Origin: Candidatus Staskawiczbacteria bacterium
Lineage (GTDB): Bacteria; Patescibacteria; Paceibacteria; Paceibacterales; Staskawiczbacteraceae
NCBI GenBank assembly: GCA_903835075.1
Contig: CAILLM010000004.1
Span: 124,001 to 188,000 of the forward strand
Length of the DNA: 64,000 nt
Reading direction: 5' to 3'
A program made the position numbers and the translations under genes. Below the pieces are notes generated by a model, which saw only the letters and a list, made by a program, of their open reading frames with translations, was not told the origin of the DNA and searched no databases. This document shows positions 1 to 8,686 of this stretch, one piece after another. Position 1 is the stretch's first letter, and every line of letters starts with the position of its first letter.

Positions 1-586
1 AAGGTTCTGACTCGTCAGATGTCTCAGTAAATTTCCAAATGCAGAAGTCGCCTCTATTTTTTTTATCTTTGCTATAATCTATTCGCGTTACGGCATCTTC
101 TGCGCCAAGGGCGGTTCTGCCCGCTAATTTACCATAATTTTTAAACTTTGCAATATTATAATAAATTCCGTCACCTTCAATTTTATAGGCGTATCCTTTT
201 TCTTCTAACCTTTGTATTTGGCTGATTATCTGTTTTATGTAATCAGTGGCTCTGGCATATTTTGAAATACCGTCAACCCCTAAGGTTTTCATGTCTTTCA
301 AGTGCTCTTTTTCAAAGGCAATTGCCAAGTCTTTTGGGGTGACGCCTTTTTCTCGGGCGCGCGCAATAATTTTATCATCTAAATCGGTTATGTTTTGCAA
401 ATAAAAAACAGTAAACCCTTGCAACCTTAAATATTTTACAAATGCGTCAAAAATAACATAAGTTCTGGCGTGCCCAATATGAGAATAATCATAAACAGTT
501 GGGCCACAAACAAATAAATTTATTTTTTTACCACTTGCTGGTTTCAAAGTATCTTTTTTCCCAGATAATGTATTATATATTTTCAT
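1..586 (-). CDS. cysS: Cysteinyl-tRNA synthetase, N-terminal part (partial)
   Basis: Charges tRNA-Cys with cysteine using ATP in the cytoplasm. The frame starts at ATG 586 and is still open at base 1, so about 195 N-terminal residues are visible and the KMSKS half lies outside the window. The first residues lead into VCGPTVYD, whose Cys is the first zinc ligand in this family, followed directly by the class I signature HIGHAR. ITDLDDKII and the downstream ARATDYI segment also fit CysS. It begins one base after the stop of the upstream phosphatidyltransferase, so the two are probably co-transcribed. Identification is firm; completeness cannot be judged. Confidence 0.93.
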   Translation of the reverse strand, partial: MKIYNTLSGKKDTLKPASGKKINLFVCGPTVYDYSHIGHARTYVIFDAFVKYLRLQGFTVFYLQNITDLDDKIIARAREKGVTPKDLAIAFEKEHLKDMKTLGVDGISKYARATDYIKQIISQIQRLEEKGYAYKIEGDGIYYNIAKFKNYGKLAGRTALGAEDAVTRIDYSKDKKNRGDFCIWKFTETSDESEP

Positions 587-587
587 T

Positions 588-1247
588 TTATTTTATTTTT
601 TTGAATTCTTTTGTGACAATTTTATTTTTTATATACCCCTTGCTGTTTAGTTCTAGTATTCTTGCAAGAATACTCAGGAAAGAAAAGATTAAAGAAAGCC
701 AAATTATATCAATGAAAAATATTGATGGCTCATGTGGCCAAGCTATTAATATGGCAATAAATACAAGCAATAACAAGGCCATTTTAACTTTTCCAAAAAT
801 ATTTGCTTTAACGTCAGATTCTTTTGATTTATGAAATAACGAGACTAAAGCCCCTATAATTTCTACTGAAAGCAACAACAAAAGCAACCATCTGTGATGT
901 GCATCTAAGCTGTAAATTGCAATTGGAAGTATCAATATTCTATCAGCTAGTGGGTCTAACATTGTACCAAATTCAGTTATCTTGTCTAGGCCCCTTGCTA
1001 CAGAACCATCAAATAAGTCAGTTAAAACCCCCACACAAAATAAAGAAACAATTAGAGCTTTGTTTTCTATCCCAAAATAAAAAAGCAAAACAAATAATAA
1101 TAATCCTATGGCAAGCCTTATGTATGTTAGTTGGTTTGGGGTTATTTTTCTAGGCCAGTAGGGCTTTATAAAAACAAAGAGAATTTCATCTCTATAATAG
1201 TCTAATTTTTCCAAGAAATCTTTAAATTTTTCTATAAGATTGTTCAT
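588..1247 (-). CDS. CDP-alcohol phosphatidyltransferase (PgsA-like)
   Basis: Integral membrane enzyme that transfers a phosphatidyl group from CDP-diacylglycerol (or a related CDP-alcohol) to an alcohol acceptor in phospholipid synthesis. The family signature is complete: D77-x2-D80-G81-x2-A84-R85-x8-G94-x3-D98-x3-D102, which binds the metal ions and CDP. About five to six hydrophobic helices follow a polar N-terminal segment of about 35 residues. At 219 residues it has the usual length. The acceptor (glycerol-3-phosphate or inositol phosphate) cannot be told from sequence. The ATG at 1247 opens into a divergent promoter region shared with the GtrA-like gene. Confidence 0.85.
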   Translation of the reverse strand: MNNLIEKFKDFLEKLDYYRDEILFVFIKPYWPRKITPNQLTYIRLAIGLLLFVLLFYFGIENKALIVSLFCVGVLTDLFDGSVARGLDKITEFGTMLDPLADRILILPIAIYSLDAHHRWLLLLLLSVEIIGALVSLFHKSKESDVKANIFGKVKMALLLLVFIAILIAWPHEPSIFFIDIIWLSLIFSFLSILARILELNSKGYIKNKIVTKEFKKIK

Positions 1248-1259
1248 AAGTAAGATTAT

Positions 1260-1317
1260 GTCATATTAACAGATTTTTTGCTACTTGTTAATAGCAATTT
1301 GTTTGTGGTAATATGAC
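1260..1317. promoter_or_regulatory. Divergent intergenic region with a 9-bp inverted repeat
   Basis: GTCATATTA at 1260-1268 is matched by its exact reverse complement TAATATGAC at 1309-1317. The repeat spans the gap between the minus-strand phosphatidyltransferase and the plus-strand GtrA-like gene. The second arm overlaps a -10-like sequence (GGTAATATG). It may be an operator or chance in AT-rich DNA. Confidence 0.3.
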
Positions 1318-1334
1318 CTAATAAAAATAAACAT

Positions 1335-1886
1335 ATGAATAAAAAAGATATATTGTTTGCATTTTTGTGTGGGTTGGCAGTGGCTTGGATAGCCTCAGAC
1401 TTCATAACTAAATATGGCTGGTTATTTTATATTGTTTTACCCCTACTTTCTATACTTGGTTTGTGGGTAGTTGAATTAATTGGGCGAAAATTTTTGTTTG
1501 CTCACCAAGCAGGTAAGTTTGCTTTGGCGGGCGCATTTGCTGATGTTGTTGATATAAAGGTTTATCAGCTAGTAATTTTGGCTTTGCCATTTTCTATTGT
1601 TATAAAAGCATTTTCATTTTTAGTGGCAACTGCTATAAAATATTGGGCAAACAAAACGTGGTCATTTTCTGCTCAAAATAATCCAGCCAAGGGCTGGGAA
1701 ATACTAAAATTTTTTAGCGTAACAATTGTTGGGTTAATAATAGATATTGCTGCTTTTTATTATTTAGAAAAAGTTCACATTGGAATTTCAGCAACTCTTT
1801 GGTTGGAATTATGCATAATAATTGCAGCTCTAATTACTGCAATTTGGAACTTTCTTGGTTACAAGTTTTTAGTATTTAAAAAATAA
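1335..1886 (+). CDS. GtrA-like membrane protein
   Basis: Four-helix membrane protein resembling the GtrA family, which is thought to move or present polyprenyl-linked sugars for surface glycosylation. After an N-terminal helical hairpin come helices near residues 60-75, 90-105, 125-145 and 155-175. The polar motif KYWANKTW (about 103-110) and the ending NFLGYKFLVFKK match the usual GtrA pattern of aromatic-Asn motifs at the end of helices 2 and 4. The extra N-terminal two-helix segment (residues 1-50) is longer than in minimal GtrA proteins. It starts at ATG 1335 after an AT-rich divergent promoter. The sugar carried is unknown. Confidence 0.7.
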   Translation: MNKKDILFAFLCGLAVAWIASDFITKYGWLFYIVLPLLSILGLWVVELIGRKFLFAHQAGKFALAGAFADVVDIKVYQLVILALPFSIVIKAFSFLVATAIKYWANKTWSFSAQNNPAKGWEILKFFSVTIVGLIIDIAAFYYLEKVHIGISATLWLELCIIIAALITAIWNFLGYKFLVFKK

Positions 1887-1903
1887 AATTATTTTTTAAT
1901 ATT

Positions 1904-3622
1904 ATGGAACAAGAAACCAAAATTTGTCAGAACTGTAAGTCTCCTTTTGTCATAGAGCCTGATGATTTTGATTTCTACGAAAAAATGAAGGTGCCCGCTC
2001 CAACATTTTGTCCGCAATGCAGATTACAACGCAGATTTATGTGGAGGAATGAATGGAAATTGCTTAGAAAAAAAGATATTCATGGAAAAGAAATTTTCTC
2101 TATTTTCCATGAAGATTCACCAATCAAAATAATGGATGTAGCTGAATGGTACTCTGATTCTTGGGATCCTCTAAGTTATGGCAAAGATTATGATTTTTCT
2201 AAACCATTTTTTGAACAATTTAGAGACCTACTTCACCAGGTGCCAGCTATGTCTAGGTCCCTTAACAGGCCAGTAAATAGTGATTATTGCGCTAATGCAA
2301 CTCAGCCAAAAGATTGTTATTTAACATTTGGTTTGTCATACGTAGAAAACTCAGCATATTCTATTTGGGGAAGTAGGGCTAAAGACATTTTTGATTGTCA
2401 CATTTACAATGGGTCTGAGCTTTGCTATGACAGTGTTAACATTACTAAATGTTACAGAACGTTGTATTCCATAGATTGTGAAGACTGCAATGATATAATG
2501 TTTTGCAAAAACTGTGTGGGTTGTAATAATTGTTTTGGTTGCATTAATTTAAAAAATAAATCTTACTATGTATTTAATCAGGCATATACTAAAGAAGAAT
2601 ATATAAAAAAAATAGAAGAATTGGGAACCACTTCAAGAAATAATGTAGAAGAGCTCCGAGAAAAATGTGCAGAAAGTTGGATGAAATATCCAAATAAATT
2701 TATTCATGGCAGGCACAATGCAGAAGTTTCAGGAGATTATATTACTAATTCAAAAAATGCTAAAAATTGTTGGAGAATTGTTGAGGGTGAGAACCTTAAA
2801 TACTGTCAAAATTTTACATTGGGGCCAGCTAAAGATTCTTATGACCATAGTAATTTTGGAGACAAAACAGAATTAGTTTATGATTCTCTTGTTGTGGGTG
2901 ACGGGGCTTATAATATTGCATTTTCTTCGCAATGTTACCCATCTAACTCTAATTTGCAGTATTGCTTTTTTTGTCAAAATTCTTCATATTTATTTGGATG
3001 TATTAGCTTACGTAATAAACAATACTGTATTTTCAATAAACAATACACCAAAGAAGAATATGAAGCATTGGTTCCTAAAATTATTGTACACATGAATGAA
3101 ATGCCTTATGTTGATAAAAAAGGGTTGGTTTATAAGTACGGCGAATTTTTCCCAATGGAAATAAGCCCATTAGCTTATAATGAAACTTCTGCTCATGAAC
3201 ATTTTCCATTAACAAAAGAAGAAGTAGAAAAAATGGGATTAGTTTGGAGAGATGTTTCAGAAAAGAATTTTAACGCAACTATTTTTGGTAATGATTTGCC
3301 CGATGACATAAAAAATGTTGACGAAAGTATTACAAAAGAAGTTGTAGGTTGTGCCCATGAAGGAAAGTGTAACCATGAATGTGCGGGTGTTTTTAAAATT
3401 ACTAAACAAGAATTGCAATTTTATAAATTGTTGAATATCCCATTGCCAAGAATATGTCAAAATTGCAGACATTATGCAAGATTTGCATGGCGTAACCCTG
3501 CCAAGCTTTGGCACAGAAGCTGTATGAAGGAAGGGTGCACCAATGAATTTGAAACTAGTTATTCTCCAGATCGCAAGGAAATAGTATATTGCGAGCAATG
3601 TTATCAGGAAGAAGTCGCATAA
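1904..3622 (+). CDS. Cys-rich multi-zinc-ribbon protein, copy 1
   Basis: Function unknown; a large soluble protein of a kind common in Patescibacteria. The N-terminus holds a zinc ribbon (C8-x2-C11 and C36-x2-C39) followed by the basic LQRR and a Trp-rich segment. The middle (about 110-220 and 280-400) carries a Cys every 10-20 residues in short repeats such as DCYLTF, CEDC, CKNC, CNNC, CFGC and NKQYCIFN, as would suit a Cys-lined beta-helix. The C-terminus repeats the ribbon logic (CAHEGKCNHEC, then CQNC, then CEQC). There is no signal peptide or membrane helix. It is followed by two palindromes and a paralogue. Metal binding is inferred from Cys spacing only. Confidence 0.75.
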   Translation: MEQETKICQNCKSPFVIEPDDFDFYEKMKVPAPTFCPQCRLQRRFMWRNEWKLLRKKDIHGKEIFSIFHEDSPIKIMDVAEWYSDSWDPLSYGKDYDFSKPFFEQFRDLLHQVPAMSRSLNRPVNSDYCANATQPKDCYLTFGLSYVENSAYSIWGSRAKDIFDCHIYNGSELCYDSVNITKCYRTLYSIDCEDCNDIMFCKNCVGCNNCFGCINLKNKSYYVFNQAYTKEEYIKKIEELGTTSRNNVEELREKCAESWMKYPNKFIHGRHNAEVSGDYITNSKNAKNCWRIVEGENLKYCQNFTLGPAKDSYDHSNFGDKTELVYDSLVVGDGAYNIAFSSQCYPSNSNLQYCFFCQNSSYLFGCISLRNKQYCIFNKQYTKEEYEALVPKIIVHMNEMPYVDKKGLVYKYGEFFPMEISPLAYNETSAHEHFPLTKEEVEKMGLVWRDVSEKNFNATIFGNDLPDDIKNVDESITKEVVGCAHEGKCNHECAGVFKITKQELQFYKLLNIPLPRICQNCRHYARFAWRNPAKLWHRSCMKEGCTNEFETSYSPDRKEIVYCEQCYQEEVA

Positions 3623-3632
3623 CGTAAGCCAC

Positions 3633-3660
3633 AACTTTTTTGCCACGTGGCAAAAAAGTT
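3633..3660. terminator. 28-bp perfect palindrome, probable bidirectional terminator
   Basis: The arms AACTTTTTTGCCAC and GTGGCAAAAAAGTT are exact reverse complements with no unpaired spacer. On either strand the GC core is followed by a T-run, as in an intrinsic terminator. It lies just after the first zinc-ribbon gene. Confidence 0.5.
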
Positions 3661-3662
3661 AT

Positions 3663-3684
3663 CAGGTTGCCATATGGTAACCTG
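3663..3684. repeat. 22-bp near-perfect palindrome between paralogues
   Basis: CAGGTTGCCATATGGTAACCTG is symmetric around CATATG with one mismatched pair. It sits 2 bp after the preceding palindrome and about 17 bp before the ATG at 3702, so it could be an operator or an RNA hairpin for the second paralogue. Confidence 0.4.
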
Positions 3685-3701
3685 AAGAAAATGAAATTTT
3701 T

Positions 3702-5423
3702 ATGAATCAAGAAACAAAACAATGTCAGAATTGTAAACAAGGCTTTGTAATTGAGCTAGAAGATTTTGATTTTTATGAAAAAATGACGGTACCTGCTCCA
3801 ACATGGTGTCCGTCTTGTAGAGCTAAACGGAGGTTGGCGGCGAGAGATTTTCGTGTGCTATATAAAAGAAAGAGCGACTGGTCGGGTAATGAGATTTTTT
3901 CTATTTTTTCTGAGGAATCACCTTACAAGGTCTATGAGGTGGAGGTGTGGCAATCAGACAAGTGGGATCCTATGGAATATGGACAAGAATATGATTTTAA
4001 AAAAACATTTTTTGAACAATATAGGGAATTGACGCTTAAAGTCCCTCAGCCAAGCACAACAAATTGGGATTCAGTGAATAGCGATTATTGCACCGGTGCG
4101 GCTGGGCTTAAAAATTGTTATCTTACTTTTGTAGCCACGCACAATGAGGATTGTATGTATTGTGCGCTAATTAATGATACTAAAAATTCAATTGACACTA
4201 CGCGAACAGAGTCTTCAGAATTTTGTTATGAATCGTTTGGCGTTATTAAGTCATCTAAGGTTTTTTTCTCTTCTGATTGTGAGGAATGTGTTGATGTTTG
4301 GTTTTCAAAAAATCTTCAAGGATGCATGAATTGCATTGGTTGTGTAAACTTACGAAATAAGCAATATTATATTTTTAATCAATCTTATTCTAAAGAGGAA
4401 TATAAAAAGAAATTTCTGGAGTTTGATTTCGGTTCAGTCAAAAATTTAGAAAATTTTAAAACAAAAACTGAAGAATTATTTGCTAAAAATATTGTTCGAT
4501 ATGCGCACGGAAAGCATAATTTTAATGTCTCGGGAGAATATATTAATAATTCTAAAAATGTTCGTAATTCTTTTTATGTTAATAACGGCGAAGATTGCAA
4601 ATATGTTCAATATTTATTTACTCCTTCGAGTAAAGATTGTATGGATTTCTCTCTTTGGGGCGATAACGCCGAACTTATTTATGAGGTATCAAGTTGCGGA
4701 GAAAATTCTTCACAAATTAAGTTAAGTTATAGAACATATCGTGGTTCTCATAATTGTACGTATTGTATGCAGTGCGCATCGTCGTCATATCTTTTCGGTT
4801 GCGTTGGTTTGCAAAAAAAGCAATATTGTATTTTTAACAAACAATATACCAAAGAAGAATATGAAGCCTTGGTGCCTAAAATCATTGAGCATATGGATGA
4901 AATGCCTTATGTTGATAAAAAAGGAAGAGTCTATAAATATGGCGAATTTTTTCCACCCGAGCATTCTCTTTTTTCTTATAATGAAACACTGGTTTTCAGC
5001 GATTTTCCAATGACAAAAGAAGAAGCGTTGTCAGAGGGATATACATGGAAAGAGCCAGATCAAAAAAAATATAAAATTACAATTGAATCTAAATTAATTC
5101 CAGATCATATCAAAGATGTAGGGGACGAAATCATTAGTGAAACAGTTGAATGTGCACATAAAGGGCAGTGCCATTGTAAATGCACAAGTGCTTTTAAAAT
5201 AACAAAACAAGAACTTGATTTTTATAGAGCAAATAATATTCCTATACCAAGATTGTGCCATAATTGTAGGCACGTGTTGCGTGTAAAAAATCAAAGCCCA
5301 ATGAAATTGTGGCACAGGCATTGTATGAAAGATGGGTGTAATAATGAATTTGAGACTAGTTATTCCCCAGACCGTAAAGAAATAGTTTATTGCGAAAGTT
5401 GTTACAATAACGAAGTTGCATAA
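3702..5423 (+). CDS. Cys-rich multi-zinc-ribbon protein, copy 2
   Basis: Paralogue of the gene at 1904, collinear over its whole 573 residues. The N-terminal ribbon has CQNC and CPSC ahead of KRR, the middle has CEEC, CMNC, CIGC, CMQC and FGC repeats, and the end has CAHKGQCHCKC, CHNC and CESC. The last 40 residues are nearly the same as in copy 1 (both contain the segment around LWHR-C and the SYSPDRKEIVYC tail), while the middle has diverged much more. This suggests an old tandem duplication with the terminal modules under stronger constraint. No catalytic motif is recognised. It probably shares a transcript with dnaX 17 bp downstream. Confidence 0.75.
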   Translation: MNQETKQCQNCKQGFVIELEDFDFYEKMTVPAPTWCPSCRAKRRLAARDFRVLYKRKSDWSGNEIFSIFSEESPYKVYEVEVWQSDKWDPMEYGQEYDFKKTFFEQYRELTLKVPQPSTTNWDSVNSDYCTGAAGLKNCYLTFVATHNEDCMYCALINDTKNSIDTTRTESSEFCYESFGVIKSSKVFFSSDCEECVDVWFSKNLQGCMNCIGCVNLRNKQYYIFNQSYSKEEYKKKFLEFDFGSVKNLENFKTKTEELFAKNIVRYAHGKHNFNVSGEYINNSKNVRNSFYVNNGEDCKYVQYLFTPSSKDCMDFSLWGDNAELIYEVSSCGENSSQIKLSYRTYRGSHNCTYCMQCASSSYLFGCVGLQKKQYCIFNKQYTKEEYEALVPKIIEHMDEMPYVDKKGRVYKYGEFFPPEHSLFSYNETLVFSDFPMTKEEALSEGYTWKEPDQKKYKITIESKLIPDHIKDVGDEIISETVECAHKGQCHCKCTSAFKITKQELDFYRANNIPIPRLCHNCRHVLRVKNQSPMKLWHRHCMKDGCNNEFETSYSPDRKEIVYCESCYNNEVA

Positions 5424-5440
5424 AATAATTTAAAAATAAT

Positions 5441-6571
5441 ATGGCAAACAATTTAGTATTATACAGAAAATATAGACCGCAGACATTTGAAGAAGTGGTT
5501 GGGCAAGAGCATGTTGTCCAAACTTTAACCAATTCAATAAAAGCAAATAATATTTCACATGCATATTTGCTTTGTGGGCCAAGGGGAAGCGGAAAAACAA
5601 CTATTGCTAGGTTATTTGCCAAAGCAATTAATTGCCTCGCCCGCAAGGCTACGGCCGAGGGTGAAAAACCGCAAAGCTTTGAACCATGTAATAAGTGTGA
5701 CTCATGCTTAGAAATTATGGCTTCAAGGTCTATGGATTTAGTTGAAATTGATGCTGCATCTCACACAGGAGTGGATGACGTAAGGCAATTAATTGAAGGC
5801 ATAAAATTTGCTCCAGTAAAATCAAAATATAAAATATTTATTATTGACGAATGTCACCAGCTTTCTAAATCAGCATCTAATGCTTTGCTAAAAACGTTAG
5901 AAGAGCCACCAGCTCACGCAATTTTTATTTTGGCCACAACAGAAGTTCACAAAATGTTGCCTACAATTTTATCTAGGTGTCAAAAGTTTGATTTTAAAAG
6001 ATTGCAAGTTCCTGAAATTATAAAAAAGTTGCAGTTTATTTCAAAAAAAGAAAACGTGAAGTTTGATGAATCTGCTTTGTCTTTGATTGCTTTGAATTCG
6101 CGAGGCTCGTTTCGTGACGCAGAATCTTTAATGGATGAATGCTTAAGTTTTTCTGGCAATAACGGCACAATAAAAACAGAAGACATAAAAGAATTATTGG
6201 GAATTGTTGAGGTTGCTGAAATTTCAAAATTTGTAGATTTCTTGGTTTCTAAAAATACAAAAAATGCAATTGAGTTTTTGAATTCTATTATAGATGCAGG
6301 GGTTGATTTACAGGAATTTACAAAAACTTTAGTTTTTTATTTAAGGCAGGAATTACTTTTAAAAATTGATTCAAACTTTTTAAACTTACAAAATTCTGGT
6401 CTTTCTAATCAGGAATTGGAAAAAATGAAAGAGCAAATAGCCAGCTTATCTCAAAAAGATTTGCAAAATATGTTGGAATTATTTATTGAAGCGGAGAATA
6501 AAATAAAATATTCAGCTATTGCTCAACTGCCATTAGAGTTGGCGGTTGTCACCCTAACTCAAAAAGATTAG
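5441..6571 (+). CDS. dnaX: DNA polymerase III subunit gamma/tau, short form
   Basis: ATPase of the clamp-loader complex that places the sliding clamp on primed DNA. Walker A GPRGSGKTT is at 46-54, Walker B is IIDECHQLS, and the sensor-1 region is LATTEVHK. The zinc module has its first Cys at 65 and CNKCDSC at 83-89. The gap between them is 18 residues; E. coli has about 9. The extra residues are encoded by a GC-rich palindrome at 5635-5660. At 376 residues the protein ends after the collar domain, so it lacks the tau C-terminus that binds the polymerase and helicase. Such a gamma-only form fits a reduced genome. Confidence 0.93.
   Translation: MANNLVLYRKYRPQTFEEVVGQEHVVQTLTNSIKANNISHAYLLCGPRGSGKTTIARLFAKAINCLARKATAEGEKPQSFEPCNKCDSCLEIMASRSMDLVEIDAASHTGVDDVRQLIEGIKFAPVKSKYKIFIIDECHQLSKSASNALLKTLEEPPAHAIFILATTEVHKMLPTILSRCQKFDFKRLQVPEIIKKLQFISKKENVKFDESALSLIALNSRGSFRDAESLMDECLSFSGNNGTIKTEDIKELLGIVEVAEISKFVDFLVSKNTKNAIEFLNSIIDAGVDLQEFTKTLVFYLRQELLLKIDSNFLNLQNSGLSNQELEKMKEQIASLSQKDLQNMLELFIEAENKIKYSAIAQLPLELAVVTLTQKD
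5635..5660. repeat. In-frame GC-rich palindrome within dnaX
   Basis: The arms CCTCGCCCG (5635-5643) and CGGCCGAGG (5652-5660) pair at 8 of 9 positions. The unit adds about nine residues (around ARKATAEGE) to the zinc loop of DnaX. It is GC-rich inside an AT-rich gene and keeps the frame. Confidence 0.6.
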
Positions 6572-6637
6572 TTATCCACATACTTGCGTGCTGTAAAAAG
6601 GTTATAATAATAGAATAGTATTTATCTATTCAAAACT

Positions 6638-8341
6638 ATGCCCGAACAACAATTATTAGATTACATAAAAAAAGCAAAAGATGCTGGTCAATCAGATGAG
6701 CAAACGCGTAGTTTGTTGTATAAAAATGGCTGGACAGAGGTCGAAGTTAGAGAGGCATTTTTGGCGTTAACTCCAGCTCAACCTCAACCTGAGCCACAAC
6801 CACAAATTCAATCTCAAAATCAAACAGAAATTCAGCCCCAGCCCGCTCAGCAGAAAAAGGATGATTTAAGCGTGATTTCAGATACTATCAAAGAAATAGA
6901 TAAATTAGATAGTAAGCCACAACCAGAATCTCAGCCCGAGCCTGTATCTCAAATACAATCACAAAAATTTCAGGCACAACCTATTGCAACTGTTTCTATG
7001 CCCAATGCTATGCCTGAAATGAGAAAAAAGTCTCATGCAATTTTAAAAACATTAATAGTTTTGATTATTTTGGTTGTGCTTGGTGGTGCGGGGTATTTTG
7101 TAGCAGGTCAATATGTTAATCTTCCATGGAACCCTTTTACGCCAAATCCTCAGACAGTTGTTGCTAAAATGTTAACAAATATGGGAAAAGTTAAGACTTC
7201 TCATGTAGTGACTCAGCTAGAGGTTAGTTCTACAGATAACTCTAACAAAACTCCTCAAGGAAAAATGAATTTAAGTGCAGATAGCTCAATAGATATGTCT
7301 GATGCTAGAAATCAAAAATCTAACATAAGTATTAAATTTGATTTAACATCACAAGCGTCAGCTTCTTCTATCGCTTCAATAGACGCGAATGCAACATCAG
7401 TTGGGGAAACAACTTATTTAAAAATGAATAGTGTGTCTCTCCCAAATAATGTTTCTTATTCTGGGTTTGATATTTCACAAATTAATGGAAGGTGGTTCAA
7501 GGCCGATCAAGATTCCTATAATGCAATTTATCAAGCTGAAAACGGTCAGTCTGCGTTGGCAATAACAGATATTTCGTCTAAAAATAATTCAGATTTAGTA
7601 AAAAAATTTAGTGATTTATTTTTAGCAGATAAATTATTTTCTAATATAAAACAATTAAATATAGAAACCATAGGTGGCCAAGACACATATCATTATTCTG
7701 CAACAATTGCAAAAGATAAATTAAAAGATTTGTTATTAAAAATAACAACGTTAAGTACATCACAAGATATTCTACAGTCTATGGTTGGCTCTATTGCAGA
7801 TTCTATTGGAGACGTGAATGTGGAAATGTGGATTGGAAAAAAAGATTATTTGCTTTATCAATATAAAGTTAATAAGACAATTAATCTAAATGATTCATTG
7901 TTAAGCAACACATCCTTAGGCTTGGCTATAAAATTAAATGTCACTAACTCTAATTTTAACCAACCAATAACAGTGCATGCACCAGAAGGAGCACAAAAAA
8001 TAGAAGAAGTTATTTTGCCAATGATAAAGACCCAAAAAGTAGCTTCCAATTTAAGCCGAGTATCAATTGAAGCAGAATCGCTGTTTGATGTTAATAAAAA
8101 TTATTATCTATTGTGTAAAAACGGATTTTTAAATGGTTCTAAAATAACGCCCTATGGTCAAACATTTATAAGTGTTGCAAATGGTGTTTTGAAATTAGGT
8201 GCAAAAAATCCAAAATGTTTTGCTAATAACACTGGTTATTGTGTATCAACCCAATTATCTGACGGAACATATTTGTGCGTGGGCAGTGGGGCAACTGTTG
8301 GAACAGTGAATTGCATTTCTGCGCAAACTATTTGTAAGTAA
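6638..8341 (+). CDS. Membrane-anchored surface protein with Cys-rich pilin-like tail
   Basis: Unknown function. The cytoplasmic N-terminus (1-45) forms a small helical domain (LLDYIKKAKDAGQSDEQ). It is followed by a Pro/Gln-rich linker (45-125), one membrane helix (about 132-155, rich in Ile, Leu and Val) and a large outer domain (160-480) with beta-rich, Ser/Thr/Asn-rich sequence. The last 90 residues begin like a processed pseudopilin helix (SRVSIEAESLF) and carry six Cys in a pattern often seen at the end of Patescibacterial pilin-like proteins. It is followed by a terminator. It is probably exposed on the cell surface; a link to type IV pili is only inferred. Confidence 0.65.
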   Translation: MPEQQLLDYIKKAKDAGQSDEQTRSLLYKNGWTEVEVREAFLALTPAQPQPEPQPQIQSQNQTEIQPQPAQQKKDDLSVISDTIKEIDKLDSKPQPESQPEPVSQIQSQKFQAQPIATVSMPNAMPEMRKKSHAILKTLIVLIILVVLGGAGYFVAGQYVNLPWNPFTPNPQTVVAKMLTNMGKVKTSHVVTQLEVSSTDNSNKTPQGKMNLSADSSIDMSDARNQKSNISIKFDLTSQASASSIASIDANATSVGETTYLKMNSVSLPNNVSYSGFDISQINGRWFKADQDSYNAIYQAENGQSALAITDISSKNNSDLVKKFSDLFLADKLFSNIKQLNIETIGGQDTYHYSATIAKDKLKDLLLKITTLSTSQDILQSMVGSIADSIGDVNVEMWIGKKDYLLYQYKVNKTINLNDSLLSNTSLGLAIKLNVTNSNFNQPITVHAPEGAQKIEEVILPMIKTQKVASNLSRVSIEAESLFDVNKNYYLLCKNGFLNGSKITPYGQTFISVANGVLKLGAKNPKCFANNTGYCVSTQLSDGTYLCVGSGATVGTVNCISAQTICK

Positions 8342-8351
8342 AATTTATATT

Positions 8352-8381
8352 AAAAGCCCTTCGCGTAAAGAGGGCTTTTAT
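8352..8381 (+). terminator. Intrinsic terminator after the surface protein gene
   Basis: AAAAGCCCT and AGGGCTTTT form a 9-bp stem with a 10-base loop ending in a T-run, 11 bp after the stop codon. Confidence 0.8.
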
Positions 8382-8399
8382 TGTGCGACAGTTTTGATA

Positions 8400-8428
8400 T
8401 TGAAAAAAATTGCAAAAAGTGTTATTAT
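8400..8428 (+). promoter_or_regulatory. Promoter of tRNA-Gln
   Basis: TTGAAA (8400-8405) and TATTAT (8423-8428) are 17 bp apart, placing the transcription start about 10-15 bases before the tRNA 5' end. Confidence 0.5.
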
Positions 8429-8447
8429 TTTAAAATATTGTAGTCAT

Positions 8448-8518
8448 TGCGGGATCGTCTAATGGTAGGACACGGCCCTTTGAAGGCTGGTATCTAGGTT
8501 CGAGTCCTAGTCCCGCAG
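8448..8518 (+). tRNA. tRNA-Gln (anticodon TTG)
   Basis: A full cloverleaf can be drawn. The acceptor stem is TGCGGGA with TCCCGCA and discriminator G at 8518, and the D arm is GTCT/GGAC. The anticodon arm CGGCC/GGCTG has loop CTTTGAA, giving anticodon TTG. The T arm is CTAGG/CCTAG around TTCGAGT. CCA is not encoded. The variable region begins directly downstream, so this gene may mark the edge of the island, but no duplicated 3' tRNA end was found elsewhere in the window. Confidence 0.93.
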
Positions 8519-8686
8519 CAGTGATATTACACGCCGAGTAACTGAGTCGTCCCGACTATTTTAGTAAAAAGTTCGAAATATAATTCCCGTATGGGAATGA
8601 GTCTCGAACAATACCAAGCAGATAAAAAATCGCCAAACAGGCGATTTTTTGGTAAAATGCATTATTGTAAAATAATTTATTAATAT
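8519..8686. other. Structured gap between tRNA-Gln and the SIR2 gene
   Basis: No gene seen. It holds a small hairpin (GTCG/CGAC near 8546) and a nested hairpin at 8571-8609 (GTTCGA/TCGAAC enclosing ATTCCC/GGGAAT). A T-flanked terminator at 8624-8650 (ATCGCC/GGCGAT with A6 and T6) follows and works on both strands. The AT-rich stretch 8651-8686 probably carries the promoter of the SIR2 module. Confidence 0.5.
8624..8650. terminator. Bidirectional terminator before the SIR2 module
   Basis: AAAAAATCGCC and GGCGATTTTTT pair over 11 bp with a 5-base loop. Both flanks supply a T-run. Confidence 0.75.

Noticed and set aside
8448..8518. Tandem or duplicated tRNA end as an att repeat
   Set aside because: No second copy of the T-arm and acceptor end was found in the window.
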